Shown here piece by piece: positions 27,662-36,350 of a DNA stretch of 64,000 bases. Every line of letters begins with the position of its first letter. Within the stretch, counting starts at the first letter, position 1. This DNA comes from Actinomyces marmotae. GTDB lineage: Bacteria > Actinomycetota > Actinomycetes > Actinomycetales > Actinomycetaceae. Below the pieces are notes generated by a model. It was not told the origin of the DNA, searched no databases, and saw only the letters and a list, made by a program, of their open reading frames with translations. A program made the position numbers and the translations under genes. Where the stretch lies: positions 1 to 64,000 of the forward strand of contig NZ_CP053642.1 in assembly GCF_013177295.1 (NCBI RefSeq). Reading direction: 5' to 3'.

Positions 27662-30055
27662 TCAGTGAGCGCCGTGGGGCGCCTGGCCGGGGATGAGCGC
27701 CGGGTCGCCCACGGCCTCGTACTCCTTGACGAGCTTCTTCTGCAGCGGCGAGGCGAGCATCGTGCTCGGCGCGTAGAAGTTGGACTCCTGGTAGGGGTCC
27801 TCGGAGTTCGAGGTGTCGTGCGCGCGGATCGCCTTGATGACCCGCAGGAGCGCCATGATCATGACGAAGGCCACCATGGCCACGAACACGACAGACAGGG
27901 TTCCCTGGATCATCGTGTTGCGCACGACTGCCCGGGTGTCGGCGATCGCCGTGGCGTCGGTGAGCGTGGGCAGGAGCTTCTTGGCGTCGCGCCACTGCTG
28001 GAAGTAGCCCACGCGCGGATCGGTGGAGAAGATCTTGTGCCACGACGCCGTGAAGGTGACCACCGTGTCGAACACCAGCGGGATCATCGGGATCCACACG
28101 TACTTCGTGTAGCCCTTGCGCACCACCATGACCGTGCACACCAGCAGCGCGACGGCCGCGATGAGCTGGTTGGCGATGCCGAAGAGCGGGTAGAGGGTCT
28201 GGATCCCTCCTCGGGGATCGGTCACACCCATGAGCAGCAGCGATCCCCAGGCCGTCACGACGACGGCGGTGGTCGCCCAGGCGCCCACGTGCCAGGAGGG
28301 GTCGCGGAACTTGGGCCAGATGTTGCCCAGCGCGTCGGAGAGCTGGAAGCGCGCCACGCGGGTGACGGCGTCGACGGCCGAGAGGATGAACAGGGCCTCG
28401 AACATGATGGCGAAGTGGTACCAGAATCCCATCATGGCCCGGCCGCCGCCGATCTGGTGGAGGATGTGCGACATCCCGACGCTGAGGGTCGGCGCCCCAC
28501 CGGTGCGCGAGACGATGCTGGGCTCGCCGACGTCGGAGGCCACCTGCTTGAGCGCCTCGGCGCCCGTGAAGGTCTTGGGGTTGCCCGCCTCGTCCCAGGA
28601 GTCCCAGGTGGGCTCCATCCGATTGCCGTGGGCGTCAGTGACGTTGAGGTTCTCGACGGCGGCGTCGGCGATCTCGGCGCGCGCGGCGGCCTTGTCATTG
28701 CCGTTGGCGGCGTTGGCCGAGGCGACGACGCTGGGGCCGGCGAGCTTGTCCATCGAGGCCGGGGAGGTGTTCATCGAGAAGTAGATGCCGGGGCTGAGCG
28801 AGACGGCCGCCGCCAGGGCCATGATCGCCACGAAGGACTCCATGAGCATGCCGGCGTAGCCGATCATGCGGACCTGCGACTCCTTCTGGATCATCTTGGG
28901 GCTGGTGCCCGAGGAGACCATGGCGTGCATGCCGGATAGGGCGCCGCAGGCGATGGTGATGAACAGGAACGGGAAGATGGCGCCGGCGAAGACCGGACCC
29001 TCGGTGTTGCTGGCGAACTCGGAGACGGCGGCCATCTCGACGACGGGGCGCACGATGATGATCCCGATGGCCAGGATCGCGATGGTGCCGACCTTCATGA
29101 AGGTCGAGAGGTAGTCACGCGGGGTGAGCAGCACCCACACCGGCAGGACGGCGGCGAGGAAGCCGTAGATGACCATGGCCCACACGAGCGTCGTGGGGGA
29201 CAGGTGCAGGAACTTGCCGAGGGAGGACTCGGCCACCCACCGGCCGCCGATGATGACGCCGATGAGGATGGCGAAGCCGACGATGGAGACCTGCGTGATG
29301 TTGCCGGGCTGGACGTAGCGCAGCCACAGGCCCATGCCGATGGCGATCGGGATGGTCATGCCGACACTGAAGACGCCCCAGGGGGACTCGGCCAGGGCGT
29401 TGACGCAGACCATCGCGAGGACCGCCAGGACGATCATGAGCATGACGAAGACGACGATCGTGGCGACCGTGCCGCCGATCTTGCCGATCTCATCGGTGGC
29501 CATCTGGCCCAGGGACCGCCCGCCGCGGCGCATGGAGAAGAACAGGACGAGCATGTCCTGCACAGCCCCGGCCACGACGACGCCCAGGATGATCCACAGC
29601 GTTCCCGGCAGATAGCCCATCTGGGCGGCGAGGACCGGCCCGACCAGGGGGCCAGCGCCGGCGATGGCGGCGAAGTGGTGGCCGTAGAGGACCACGCGGT
29701 GCGTCGGGTCGAAGTCGCGGCCGTTGTTGATGCGCTCGGCCGGGGTCGCGTTGGTGTCATCGGGGCGCATGATCCTGCGCTGGATGAACAGGCCGTAGAA
29801 GCGGTAGCCGATGGCATAGGTGCAGATGGCGGTCACCACGAACCAGATCGTGTTGACCCTCTCCCCGCGCGCCACTGCCAACATCCACCAGCCCAGCACT
29901 CCCAGGGCGGTGATGACCACCCAGGTCGCGATGCGCTTGGGGGTCCAGGTGGTGTCCATCCTGGTGCCGACGGGCACGCCAGCTTTGTTCCTGATGATGA
30001 GGCGCTCCTCCTGGGGGGTGTAGGAGGGCAGATCCTTCTGGTCTTGGGAGTTCAT
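27662..30055 (-). CDS. cstA: CstA family carbon-starvation / pyruvate-type transporter
   Basis: The 797-residue protein has about 16-18 membrane helices and the CstA hallmarks: TWTPKRIATWVVI, an N-terminal FYGLFIQRRIM segment, VLYGHHFAAIAGAGPLVGPVLAAQMGYLPG, and SGMHAMVSSGTSPKMI. CstA/BtsT proteins import pyruvate, and some import peptides. ATG 30055 follows AAGGGA at good spacing and is preferred over the GTG 18 nt upstream. It probably forms a unit with the ybdD-like gene. Confidence 0.94.
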   Translation of the reverse strand: MNSQDQKDLPSYTPQEERLIIRNKAGVPVGTRMDTTWTPKRIATWVVITALGVLGWWMLAVARGERVNTIWFVVTAICTYAIGYRFYGLFIQRRIMRPDDTNATPAERINNGRDFDPTHRVVLYGHHFAAIAGAGPLVGPVLAAQMGYLPGTLWIILGVVVAGAVQDMLVLFFSMRRGGRSLGQMATDEIGKIGGTVATIVVFVMLMIVLAVLAMVCVNALAESPWGVFSVGMTIPIAIGMGLWLRYVQPGNITQVSIVGFAILIGVIIGGRWVAESSLGKFLHLSPTTLVWAMVIYGFLAAVLPVWVLLTPRDYLSTFMKVGTIAILAIGIIIVRPVVEMAAVSEFASNTEGPVFAGAIFPFLFITIACGALSGMHAMVSSGTSPKMIQKESQVRMIGYAGMLMESFVAIMALAAAVSLSPGIYFSMNTSPASMDKLAGPSVVASANAANGNDKAAARAEIADAAVENLNVTDAHGNRMEPTWDSWDEAGNPKTFTGAEALKQVASDVGEPSIVSRTGGAPTLSVGMSHILHQIGGGRAMMGFWYHFAIMFEALFILSAVDAVTRVARFQLSDALGNIWPKFRDPSWHVGAWATTAVVVTAWGSLLLMGVTDPRGGIQTLYPLFGIANQLIAAVALLVCTVMVVRKGYTKYVWIPMIPLVFDTVVTFTASWHKIFSTDPRVGYFQQWRDAKKLLPTLTDATAIADTRAVVRNTMIQGTLSVVFVAMVAFVMIMALLRVIKAIRAHDTSNSEDPYQESNFYAPSTMLASPLQKKLVKEYEAVGDPALIPGQAPHGAH

Positions 30056-30145
30056 AGATTCCCTTCTCGGCACTGAGAGAGAGCGTTGCGGGGTGGGACA
30101 TGAGGCGCGCCTGTGATGACGGCCTCGCAGAGCCTACTCATTGTC

Positions 30146-30910
30146 TCAGGGATTGGCCACGTTGACTACGCCAGTGTCAGTAAAACGCGGTGCAGGGGTG
30201 TCAAGTGTGGACAGACGGCGCGGGAGCGGAGCGGGTCCGCCCTGAACCGGTCTCGTTGCTGACAACGACCGGTCTCGGTGGTGATAACTACCGGTCTCGG
30301 CGAGGGGGCTGGGGGCGTGGGGGCCGAGGGAGTCCGGGGTGATGACGGGCAGGACCGACCAGGGGAAGTTGATCCACTTGTCGGTCTCCTTCCAGCAGTA
30401 GTCCGGGGTGAAGACGGAGCGGGGCTTGCGGTAGATGACGGCGCTGCGCGCGTCGACCGGCACCGTCTCATCGCCCAACTCCAGGCCCTGACTGCGCAGG
30501 AGGTCCATGACCAACTTGAGGGTCTTGCCCGAGTCCGCGACGTCGTCGACCACGAGGACTTTCTTGCCCGGCAGCTCGGAGGCGTCCATGAGCGGGGGCA
30601 GGATAACCGGCTCCTCCAGCGTCTCGCCGATGCCGGTGTAGAACTCGACGTTCATCGCGCCCATCGCCTTGATCCCGATGGCGTAGCCGATCGCGCCGGC
30701 CGGGATGAGGCCGCCGCGGGCGATGGCGATGATGAGGTCCGGCATCCAGCCCGAGGCGACGATCTGCGCGCTCAACTCGCGCTCGGCGACGCCGAAGAGC
30801 TCCCAGGTGAGGTTCTCACGGTCCGGGTGGTCGGCGGTGGAGGCGCCGTCGTCGAAGGCCGCGCCGGGGGCGGTGGGAGAGGTCTGGCTGGGGCTGTTCG
30901 CGTTGCTCAC
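30146..30910 (-). CDS. Phosphoribosyltransferase domain protein with repeat-encoded tail
   Basis: The 254-residue frame has a type I phosphoribosyltransferase fold with the PRPP-binding loop VLVVDDVADSGKTL and an upstream IAIARGGLIPAGAIGYAIG, as in purine-salvage or xanthine/hypoxanthine-type enzymes. The exact base is not clear. GTG 30910 is chosen because CAGGAT lies 6 nt upstream (leaderless pattern); the frame stays open to 31075. The homologous part seems to end near FPWSVLPVITPDS. The last 50 or so residues come from the GACCGGTC repeat and flanking DNA, so the original stop may have been displaced. Confidence 0.8.
   Translation of the reverse strand: MSNANSPSQTSPTAPGAAFDDGASTADHPDRENLTWELFGVAERELSAQIVASGWMPDLIIAIARGGLIPAGAIGYAIGIKAMGAMNVEFYTGIGETLEEPVILPPLMDASELPGKKVLVVDDVADSGKTLKLVMDLLRSQGLELGDETVPVDARSAVIYRKPRSVFTPDYCWKETDKWINFPWSVLPVITPDSLGPHAPSPLAETGSYHHRDRSLSATRPVQGGPAPLPRRLSTLDTPAPRFTDTGVVNVANP
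30245..30298 (-). repeat. 22-bp-phased GACCGGTC repeat, locus D (inside a coding 3' end)
   Basis: Three units, aaccggtctc, gaccggtctc and taccggtctc, begin at 30245, 30267 and 30289. They lie within the open C-terminal end of the phosphoribosyltransferase frame and encode the residues ETGSYHHRDRSLSATRP. No opposing array is present here. Confidence 0.9.
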
Positions 30911-31054
30911 GTCGGCATCCTGGGATCGGGACAAAGCGGTTGCGTGTGAATCGTAGTCGGAGGCGCGCGCCGAGGCGAGGCGCCCGGATCGGCCGCGCGC
31001 CGCCGGCCGGGCGTCGCCGTCGGCGTCGTGCTCCTGGGGACGGGCCCGGGGGCA

Positions 31055-31082
31055 CGGGCTCGTCCCTGAGAGCACGAGCCCG
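31055..31082 (-). terminator. Probable purB terminator
   Basis: CGGGCTCGT (31055-31063) and ACGAGCCCG (31074-31082) form a 9-bp stem with a 10-nt loop, 22 nt beyond the purB stop on the minus strand. Confidence 0.6.
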
Positions 31083-31104
31083 GCGCCGCGGGAGGGGATG
31101 GGCC

Positions 31105-32559
31105 TCAGCAGGGCGCGTCGTCGAGGTGCGCGACGAGGGAGGCCGCCAGCCCCGTGTAGGTCGCGGGCGTGAGGGCCAGGAGGCGCGCCTCCACCTCGGT
31201 GGGCATGCCCAGGCCGGCGATGAACTCCCGCATCCCCTCGGCGCTCACCGCGCGGCCGCGGGTCAGCTCCTTGAGGCGCTCATAGGGGTCGGCCATGCCC
31301 GTGGCCCCGGCCACCGACGCCGCCCGCATCGCCTGCTGCACCGGCTCTCCCAGCACCTCCCACGTGGCGTCCAGGTCCTCGGCGAGCCGCGCGGCATCGA
31401 CGTCGAGTCCGGCCAGGCCCCGGCGGATGTTGTCGATGGCCAGCAGGCAGTGGCCCAGGCCGACGCCGATATTGCGCTGCGTCGTCGAATCGGTGAGGTC
31501 GCGCTGGAGGCGGGAGGTCACCAGCGTGGCGGCGAGCGTGTCCAGCAGCGCCCCCGAGACCTCCAGGTTCGCCTCGGCGTTCTCGAAGCGGATCGGGTTG
31601 ACCTTGTGCGGCATCGTCGACGAGCCCGTGGAGCCCTGCGCGCTCAGGCGCTGGCGGAAGTAGCCCAGGGAGATGTAGGTCCAGGCGTCCGTGGCCAGGT
31701 TGTGGGCGATCCGCCCGAAGCGCGCCACGTCGGCGTAGAGCTCGGCCTGCCAGTCGTGGGACTCGATCTGCGTGGTCAGCGGGTTCCAGGTCAGGCCCAG
31801 GTGCTCCACGAAGTCGCGCGCCACCGTCTCCCAGTCGGCCCCCGGCACGGCGACGACGTGCGCCCCGTAGGTGCCGGTGGCGCCGTTGATCTTGCCCAGG
31901 TACTCGGCGGCCTCGACGCGGCGCGCCTGGCGGCCCAGCCGATGGGCGAGCACGGCGAGCTCCTTGCCCAGCGTGGTGGGCGTGGCGGGCTGGCCGTGCG
32001 TGCGCGACAGCATCGCGGCACCGGCGTGCTCGCGCGCCATCGCGCCCAGATCGGCGACGAGCCCGCGGGCTGCCGGGAGCCACACCTCCTGGATCGCTGA
32101 GCGGATGGTCAGGGCGTAGGCGAGGTTGTTGATGTCCTCGGAGGTGCAGAGGATGTGGACGATCTCGCCCATGCCCGGCAGGACAGTGGCCCCGCCGTCG
32201 GCGCCCGTGACCCCGGGGGCCTGGGCCGCGGCGGCGAGGCGGCGCTTGAGCAGGTATTCGACGGCCTTGACGTCGTGGCGGGTCTCGGCCTCGATGGCGG
32301 CGAGCTCGGCGATCTCGTCCGGCCCGAAGGCCTCCACGAGCCCGCGCAGGTAGGCGGTCTCAGCCTCGGTCAGGACGGGCGCCCCGGGGAGCACGCGGTT
32401 GGCGGTGAGGTGGATGAGCCACTCGACCTCCACGTGCAGGCGGGCCCGATTGAGGGCGGCCTCGGAGAGGTGGTTGGTCAGCGGGGCGACGACGGCGCGG
32501 TAGCGGCCATCGAGCGGACCCAGAGCGATGGGGGGAGTCACGGTGGCGAGGTCGACCAT
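31105..32559 (-). CDS. purB: Adenylosuccinate lyase
   Basis: PurB releases fumarate in two steps of purine synthesis (SAICAR to AICAR, adenylosuccinate to AMP). The 484-residue product begins with the PurB-specific LGPLDGRYR and carries the fumarase/aspartase-superfamily signature GSSTMPHKVNPIRFEN; SRTHGQPATPTTLGKE contains an active-site histidine. Length and motifs fit the E. coli-type enzyme. ATG 32559 is preceded by CACAAT with 6 nt between and no ribosome site, suggesting a leaderless transcript. The phosphoribosyltransferase downstream also acts on nucleotide metabolism. Confidence 0.97.
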   Translation of the reverse strand: MVDLATVTPPIALGPLDGRYRAVVAPLTNHLSEAALNRARLHVEVEWLIHLTANRVLPGAPVLTEAETAYLRGLVEAFGPDEIAELAAIEAETRHDVKAVEYLLKRRLAAAAQAPGVTGADGGATVLPGMGEIVHILCTSEDINNLAYALTIRSAIQEVWLPAARGLVADLGAMAREHAGAAMLSRTHGQPATPTTLGKELAVLAHRLGRQARRVEAAEYLGKINGATGTYGAHVVAVPGADWETVARDFVEHLGLTWNPLTTQIESHDWQAELYADVARFGRIAHNLATDAWTYISLGYFRQRLSAQGSTGSSTMPHKVNPIRFENAEANLEVSGALLDTLAATLVTSRLQRDLTDSTTQRNIGVGLGHCLLAIDNIRRGLAGLDVDAARLAEDLDATWEVLGEPVQQAMRAASVAGATGMADPYERLKELTRGRAVSAEGMREFIAGLGMPTEVEARLLALTPATYTGLAASLVAHLDDAPC

Positions 32560-32617
32560 GCGCTCATTGTGGCAGGCGCTGGGCGTCCCGCGCGCTGGGC
32601 GCCCAGCGGGATGGTGG

Positions 32618-33028
32618 TCAGTCCCGCTTCCGGTGGAGGGCGGCGACGACGACCGCCGAGACGACCGAGGTGATGAGCGCGGCCGGGATCGCCCCGGACC
32701 AGCCGTTCACCATCAGCCCCACGGCCAGGCGGTCACCGGCGGCGCCGCTGAGGAGCTCCTCCGTGATCCAGCCCGTCAGTCGCAGCATCGCGCCGTTGAC
32801 CACGAGGGCGAACAGCCCGAAGGTGAGGAGGTACAGGGGGAAGGTCAGCACCTTCGCGACGGGCTTGACCACTGAGTTCACGGCGGCCAGCACCGCGCCG
32901 ATGATGAGGAGGTTGACGATCGCCAGCAGCGTCGTCGCGTTGGCGGGCAGGGACACTGAGGCGGGGAGGAGGCGGGAGGCCAGCCACAGCCCGGCGGCGT
33001 TCCCAACGATCCTGATGGCCAGTTCCAT
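32618..33028 (-). CDS. Phage-holin-family / YvlD-like membrane protein
   Basis: The 136-residue protein has four membrane helices and the PF04020-type segment VNSVVKPVAKVLTFPLYLLTFGLFALVVNGAML. Despite the family name these are chromosomal membrane proteins of unknown function, and no phage gene is nearby. The ATG at 33028 has CAGGAT 6 nt upstream (leaderless pattern). Its stop lies 58 nt from the purB start. Confidence 0.85.
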   Translation of the reverse strand: MELAIRIVGNAAGLWLASRLLPASVSLPANATTLLAIVNLLIIGAVLAAVNSVVKPVAKVLTFPLYLLTFGLFALVVNGAMLRLTGWITEELLSGAAGDRLAVGLMVNGWSGAIPAALITSVVSAVVVAALHRKRD

Positions 33029-33141
33029 GCCTCTATCCTGCCAGCCCCCGCGCGGGCCGCGCAGTGACGGGGCTGCGAGGAGGGTGCGGAGGCGCCCGGG
33101 AGGATGACTGGACCGTGGGCCGCTCTCGCTACGCTCATCCC

Positions 33142-33246
33142 ATGACGTACGACGCCTCGCGCCCCACCGCCGTCGAGCGCCCCACCGCCGAGGCCGGGCG
33201 CCGCTCCGACGCCCTCACCCGCCCGCGCCGCCCGGAGGCGGAATGA
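33142..33246 (+). CDS. Possible 34-residue leader peptide
   Basis: The short frame begins MTYDASRPTAVERP, is hydrophilic and Arg/Pro/Ala-rich, and has no known domain. TACGCT lies 6 nt before the ATG, the same leaderless -10 placement seen at a dozen other genes here, and the stop overlaps the start of the following gene in ATGA. It may act mainly to couple translation of the downstream membrane protein, which has no ribosome site of its own. Confidence 0.45.
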   Translation: MTYDASRPTAVERPTAEAGRRSDALTRPRRPEAE

Positions 33247-33914
33247 GCGAGCCGTCGGGCGGCCGGGCGCCAGGGCCGCCCGAGCCCCCTGCCTGGATCG
33301 CCGAGCTCGTGCCCGTGGCCGATCGCTCCCGAGCGCCCCTGACCACCGCCCTTCCCTGGATCGGCGCCGGAGCCCTCGTCGCGGCGGCCGCTGGCGCCTG
33401 GGCGGCCCGCCTCTCCCCGCGCGACCTGCCCGTAGCGCCCTGGCATGCCGCCCTGCTCCTCCTCGCCGCCGGCGCTGTCCTCGCCCTCGACCGTGACCTG
33501 CCCGCGGACCGCCGTCTGCCCGCGGGCGTGGTCACCGGCACCCGGGTGCTCCTCGTCGACCTCACCGTGAGCGCCCTGTCCCTCGGGCTGTGGATCGGGC
33601 TGCGCCTGTCCGGCGCCCCGCGCGCCCTCATGACCGCCGCGACCTGCGCGGGAGCGGCCGTGGTCATCGGCAACCTCGGGGCCTGGTTGCGCGCGGGCCT
33701 CGGCGCCCGGGCGCGCCGGGCGGCGGCAGCGCTGGCCGTGGTGAGCGCGCTGGCCGTCGTCGTGGCGGGACTCGTGGTGGGCATGGCCGAGGGGCCGCGA
33801 CTGCCGGGCGCCTCCTGGTGGTGGGTGGGCGCGCTGGCCGTCGTCGCCGATGTCGAGGCGGCGCTCGCCGTGCGCCGTGAGCGCGGGGCGCGACGCCGGG
33901 GCGCGGCTGCCTGA
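33243..33914 (+). CDS. Multi-pass membrane protein, unknown function
   Basis: The 223-residue product has a Pro-rich cytoplasmic start (about 1-35) and about six membrane helices separated by short Arg-rich loops. No family motif is recognised. The start ATG 33243 overlaps the preceding small frame by 4 nt. A short GC-rich inverted repeat (CCCCC/GGGGG, near 33920-33938) follows the stop and might terminate it. Confidence 0.65.
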   Translation: MSEPSGGRAPGPPEPPAWIAELVPVADRSRAPLTTALPWIGAGALVAAAAGAWAARLSPRDLPVAPWHAALLLLAAGAVLALDRDLPADRRLPAGVVTGTRVLLVDLTVSALSLGLWIGLRLSGAPRALMTAATCAGAAVVIGNLGAWLRAGLGARARRAAAALAVVSALAVVVAGLVVGMAEGPRLPGASWWWVGALAVVADVEAALAVRRERGARRRGAAA

Positions 33915-34070
33915 GGCTCCCCCGCCCCTGGTGGGGGACGCCTGCGGCGCTCCGGCTCCGCACGGCCCCCGCCCCTTCCCCGTGAACCACAGGCGTCCTC
34001 ATGCATGACCTGTGACGGCCTCTGGGGACGCCTCGCCCAGGGCGCTCCGGGGCCGACCTACCGTCGAGAC

Positions 34071-34283
34071 ATGGCACAACTCGACATCGCGTCGGCCGAC
34101 ACCGAGGTCGACGCCGCATCCGTTCCCTCTGCCGTCCCCGCCAGTTGGACGGGGCTGGCCGCCAACCAGTGCCAGAGCGCCCTGGACTCGGCCGTCCTGC
34201 TCATCCCGGCCCTCCACCCACTCATCGATGCCGCTGCCAGCGCCGCCAAGGACTTCGACGCGATGCGAGGAGGCTCGTCATGA
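34071..34283 (+). CDS. WXG100-like small protein
   Basis: The 70-residue, helix-prone product contains a W-x-G turn in PASWTGLAANQCQSALDSA, dividing two predicted helices, as in ESAT-6/WXG100 proteins. It lacks a signal peptide and the C-terminal YxxxD/E export motif. TACCGT lies 6 nt before ATG 34071, so the mRNA is probably leaderless. The stop overlaps the next start (ATGA), tying it to the large hydrolase. Export by a type VII-like system is an inference; no ESX machinery is in the window. Confidence 0.6.
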   Translation: MAQLDIASADTEVDAASVPSAVPASWTGLAANQCQSALDSAVLLIPALHPLIDAAASAAKDFDAMRGGSS

Positions 34284-36253
34284 CGCCCGTGGCCGCCACG
34301 CTGCTCAGAGCGGACCCCGTCCTGCCGCCCAGCCCCCCGCCGACGGGCCGGGCCCACCGCGCTGAGCCCTCGGCGGATCCCCGTCCCTCGCCCTCACCCA
34401 CCCAGGCGCCGAGCCCCGTGCCGACCGCCCAGGCGCGACCCGCCCCGGTGCCGCCCCCAGGGGCGCCGGTCACCTCCGGTCACAGGTGGGGGATGACCCA
34501 GGGCCGCCCGCTCGTCCTCGTGGCCGGGGGGTCATCCATCTCAGTGAATACGGCGGACCTGGATGCCCTCGCGGCCTCGCTCACCACCGCCGCCAGCCAT
34601 CTCGACACCGCGGCGAAGCATGTGCGCAGCGCCAAGACCGACGCCCAGAACGCGCCCGTCCCGGCGGACATCATCGCCCAGGACCCCAGTTACAACACGG
34701 TGACCGGCGCCCAGACCGGCAGCTCCCTCCTGCCCGACGCCGATTCATCATTCGTCGCGAACCTCGTCGAGCTCCCCGTCGCCGCCTTCGAGCGCAAGCG
34801 CAGCGCCCTCATCTCCGCTTGCGACGCCCTGCTCACGGGCACCGGCTCGCTTAGCGCCGCCTCGAGAGCCCTCACCTCGCTGGCGGCGGACGTGTCGGCC
34901 TGCTCGCTCATGTACACCGACGCCGAGCACGGCGCTACGGTGCGCACGGATGCCGACGTCGGCGCCCGCGTCCACGGCCCGTCCCCGGAGGCCCTCGTGG
35001 CCGGCGTGGCCATTGGGAGCGGGCTGGCGTTCACCGCCGGCGTCTGGCTGCCCACAGCCATCCTCGTCGACATCTTCACCACCTACGGCCTCATGCCCGA
35101 GGACGCCCAGGTGGTCCTGGAGGACCTGCAGCTCCTGCTCAAGAGCGATGTCACCTCGGAGTGGGCCCTGAGCAACATCATCGGGCTGGCCTGCCTCGGC
35201 GCCTGGGCGAGGAAGGGGGAGACCGGCCGGGAGGGAGCCACCATCGAGGAGTTCCTGCGGGTCTCCGCGACTCGGCTCGACGCCAAGGCGACGGCGGAGC
35301 TCCCCGCTGAGGTCCAGGTGGGCAGTCGGAAGGTGCCCACATCCTCCCTCACGCCGATGCAGCGCGTCGCCTACGCCCTGGCGCTCGAATCGGAGAGGGC
35401 CGGGGTCATCCGCCACGGTGAGCCGACCGGCCTGCTCATCGCTCCGCACAACAAGAAAGGCGCCACGGGCACGGCGGTCCGCGTCCCGCCCGGCCCTCAG
35501 GACCCCTTCGGCCTGGGCACCGGCATCGCCGTCCAGGACCTCACCGGCAGCCGGATCGACTCCCCGCCATCCACAGCCTCCGAGCTCCTCGACCACGCCC
35601 AGACCATCAAGGGCCAGGCCCGGGGCGACGGCGCCGGCGCCATCTCGATCCTGCGCACGGACCACGCCGACGGCACGCGCAGCTGGGTGGTCGTCGTGCC
35701 CGGAACCACCGAGTGGACCAGCGGGGATTCCAACCCCCAGGACCTCCAGACCAACCTCCAGGCCGTCTCCGGGCGCCCCACGGACATGGAGGCCGCTGTC
35801 GTCACGGCGATGAGGCAGTCAGGGATCCAGCCGGGCGAGGAGGTTGGGATCTACGGGCACTCCCAGGGCGCGATGACGGCGGTCAACATCGCCTCCGACC
35901 CCGCCCTCACCGAGCGCTACACGATCACGAGCATCCTGACCGCGGGCGGCCCCACCTCCGGGGTGGCCCTGCCGGACGGCGTGCGCGCCCTCCACCTGGA
36001 GTCCACCAGCGACGTCGTGCCCGGGCTGGATGCCTCCACCAACCCGGTCTCCCCCAACCGGGCCACCGCCTACGTCGACACCCGCGGGGGAAGCGCTCAC
36101 ACCGAGTCGGTGTACGCCGACGCCGTGCGCGGCGCTGAGAGCGGTGAGCGGGCCTTCGCTGACTACTCCAAGGACCTCTCCCGCCTCACCGGGGCGCGGG
36201 AGCAGGGGGCCACCACCACCGAGGTGGTCTTCGACGTCACCCGCGAGTCCTGA
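34280..36253 (+). CDS. Alpha/beta hydrolase with WXG-like N-terminal helical region
   Basis: The 657-residue protein has a Pro-rich start (about 14-65), a helical segment VNTADLDALAASLTTAASHL resembling WXG100/EspC-type export domains (about 88-200), a hydrophobic stretch (about 235-265), and a C-terminal lipase-like domain with GHSQG (Ser528) and candidate partners Asp578 (TSDVVPG) and His607 (SAHTES). No classical signal peptide is seen. It is coupled to the WXG100-like gene by ATGA, the arrangement of a type VII chaperone/substrate pair. The likely role is a secreted esterase or lipase; substrate unknown. Confidence 0.7.
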   Translation: MTPVAATLLRADPVLPPSPPPTGRAHRAEPSADPRPSPSPTQAPSPVPTAQARPAPVPPPGAPVTSGHRWGMTQGRPLVLVAGGSSISVNTADLDALAASLTTAASHLDTAAKHVRSAKTDAQNAPVPADIIAQDPSYNTVTGAQTGSSLLPDADSSFVANLVELPVAAFERKRSALISACDALLTGTGSLSAASRALTSLAADVSACSLMYTDAEHGATVRTDADVGARVHGPSPEALVAGVAIGSGLAFTAGVWLPTAILVDIFTTYGLMPEDAQVVLEDLQLLLKSDVTSEWALSNIIGLACLGAWARKGETGREGATIEEFLRVSATRLDAKATAELPAEVQVGSRKVPTSSLTPMQRVAYALALESERAGVIRHGEPTGLLIAPHNKKGATGTAVRVPPGPQDPFGLGTGIAVQDLTGSRIDSPPSTASELLDHAQTIKGQARGDGAGAISILRTDHADGTRSWVVVVPGTTEWTSGDSNPQDLQTNLQAVSGRPTDMEAAVVTAMRQSGIQPGEEVGIYGHSQGAMTAVNIASDPALTERYTITSILTAGGPTSGVALPDGVRALHLESTSDVVPGLDASTNPVSPNRATAYVDTRGGSAHTESVYADAVRGAESGERAFADYSKDLSRLTGAREQGATTTEVVFDVTRES

Positions 36254-36350
36254 CAGCTTCCGGGAGAGCCGGGGCGCGGGCAGCCGGGCGTCGGGCGATC
36301 GGGGGCGGAAGACGGGGCGCGGCAGGGCCCCTTGGTGGGAGGATGCGGCA

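Noticed and set aside
32618-33028. Prophage remnant suggested by a holin-family protein
   Set aside because: The family name is historical; no other phage genes, attachment repeats or composition change surround it.
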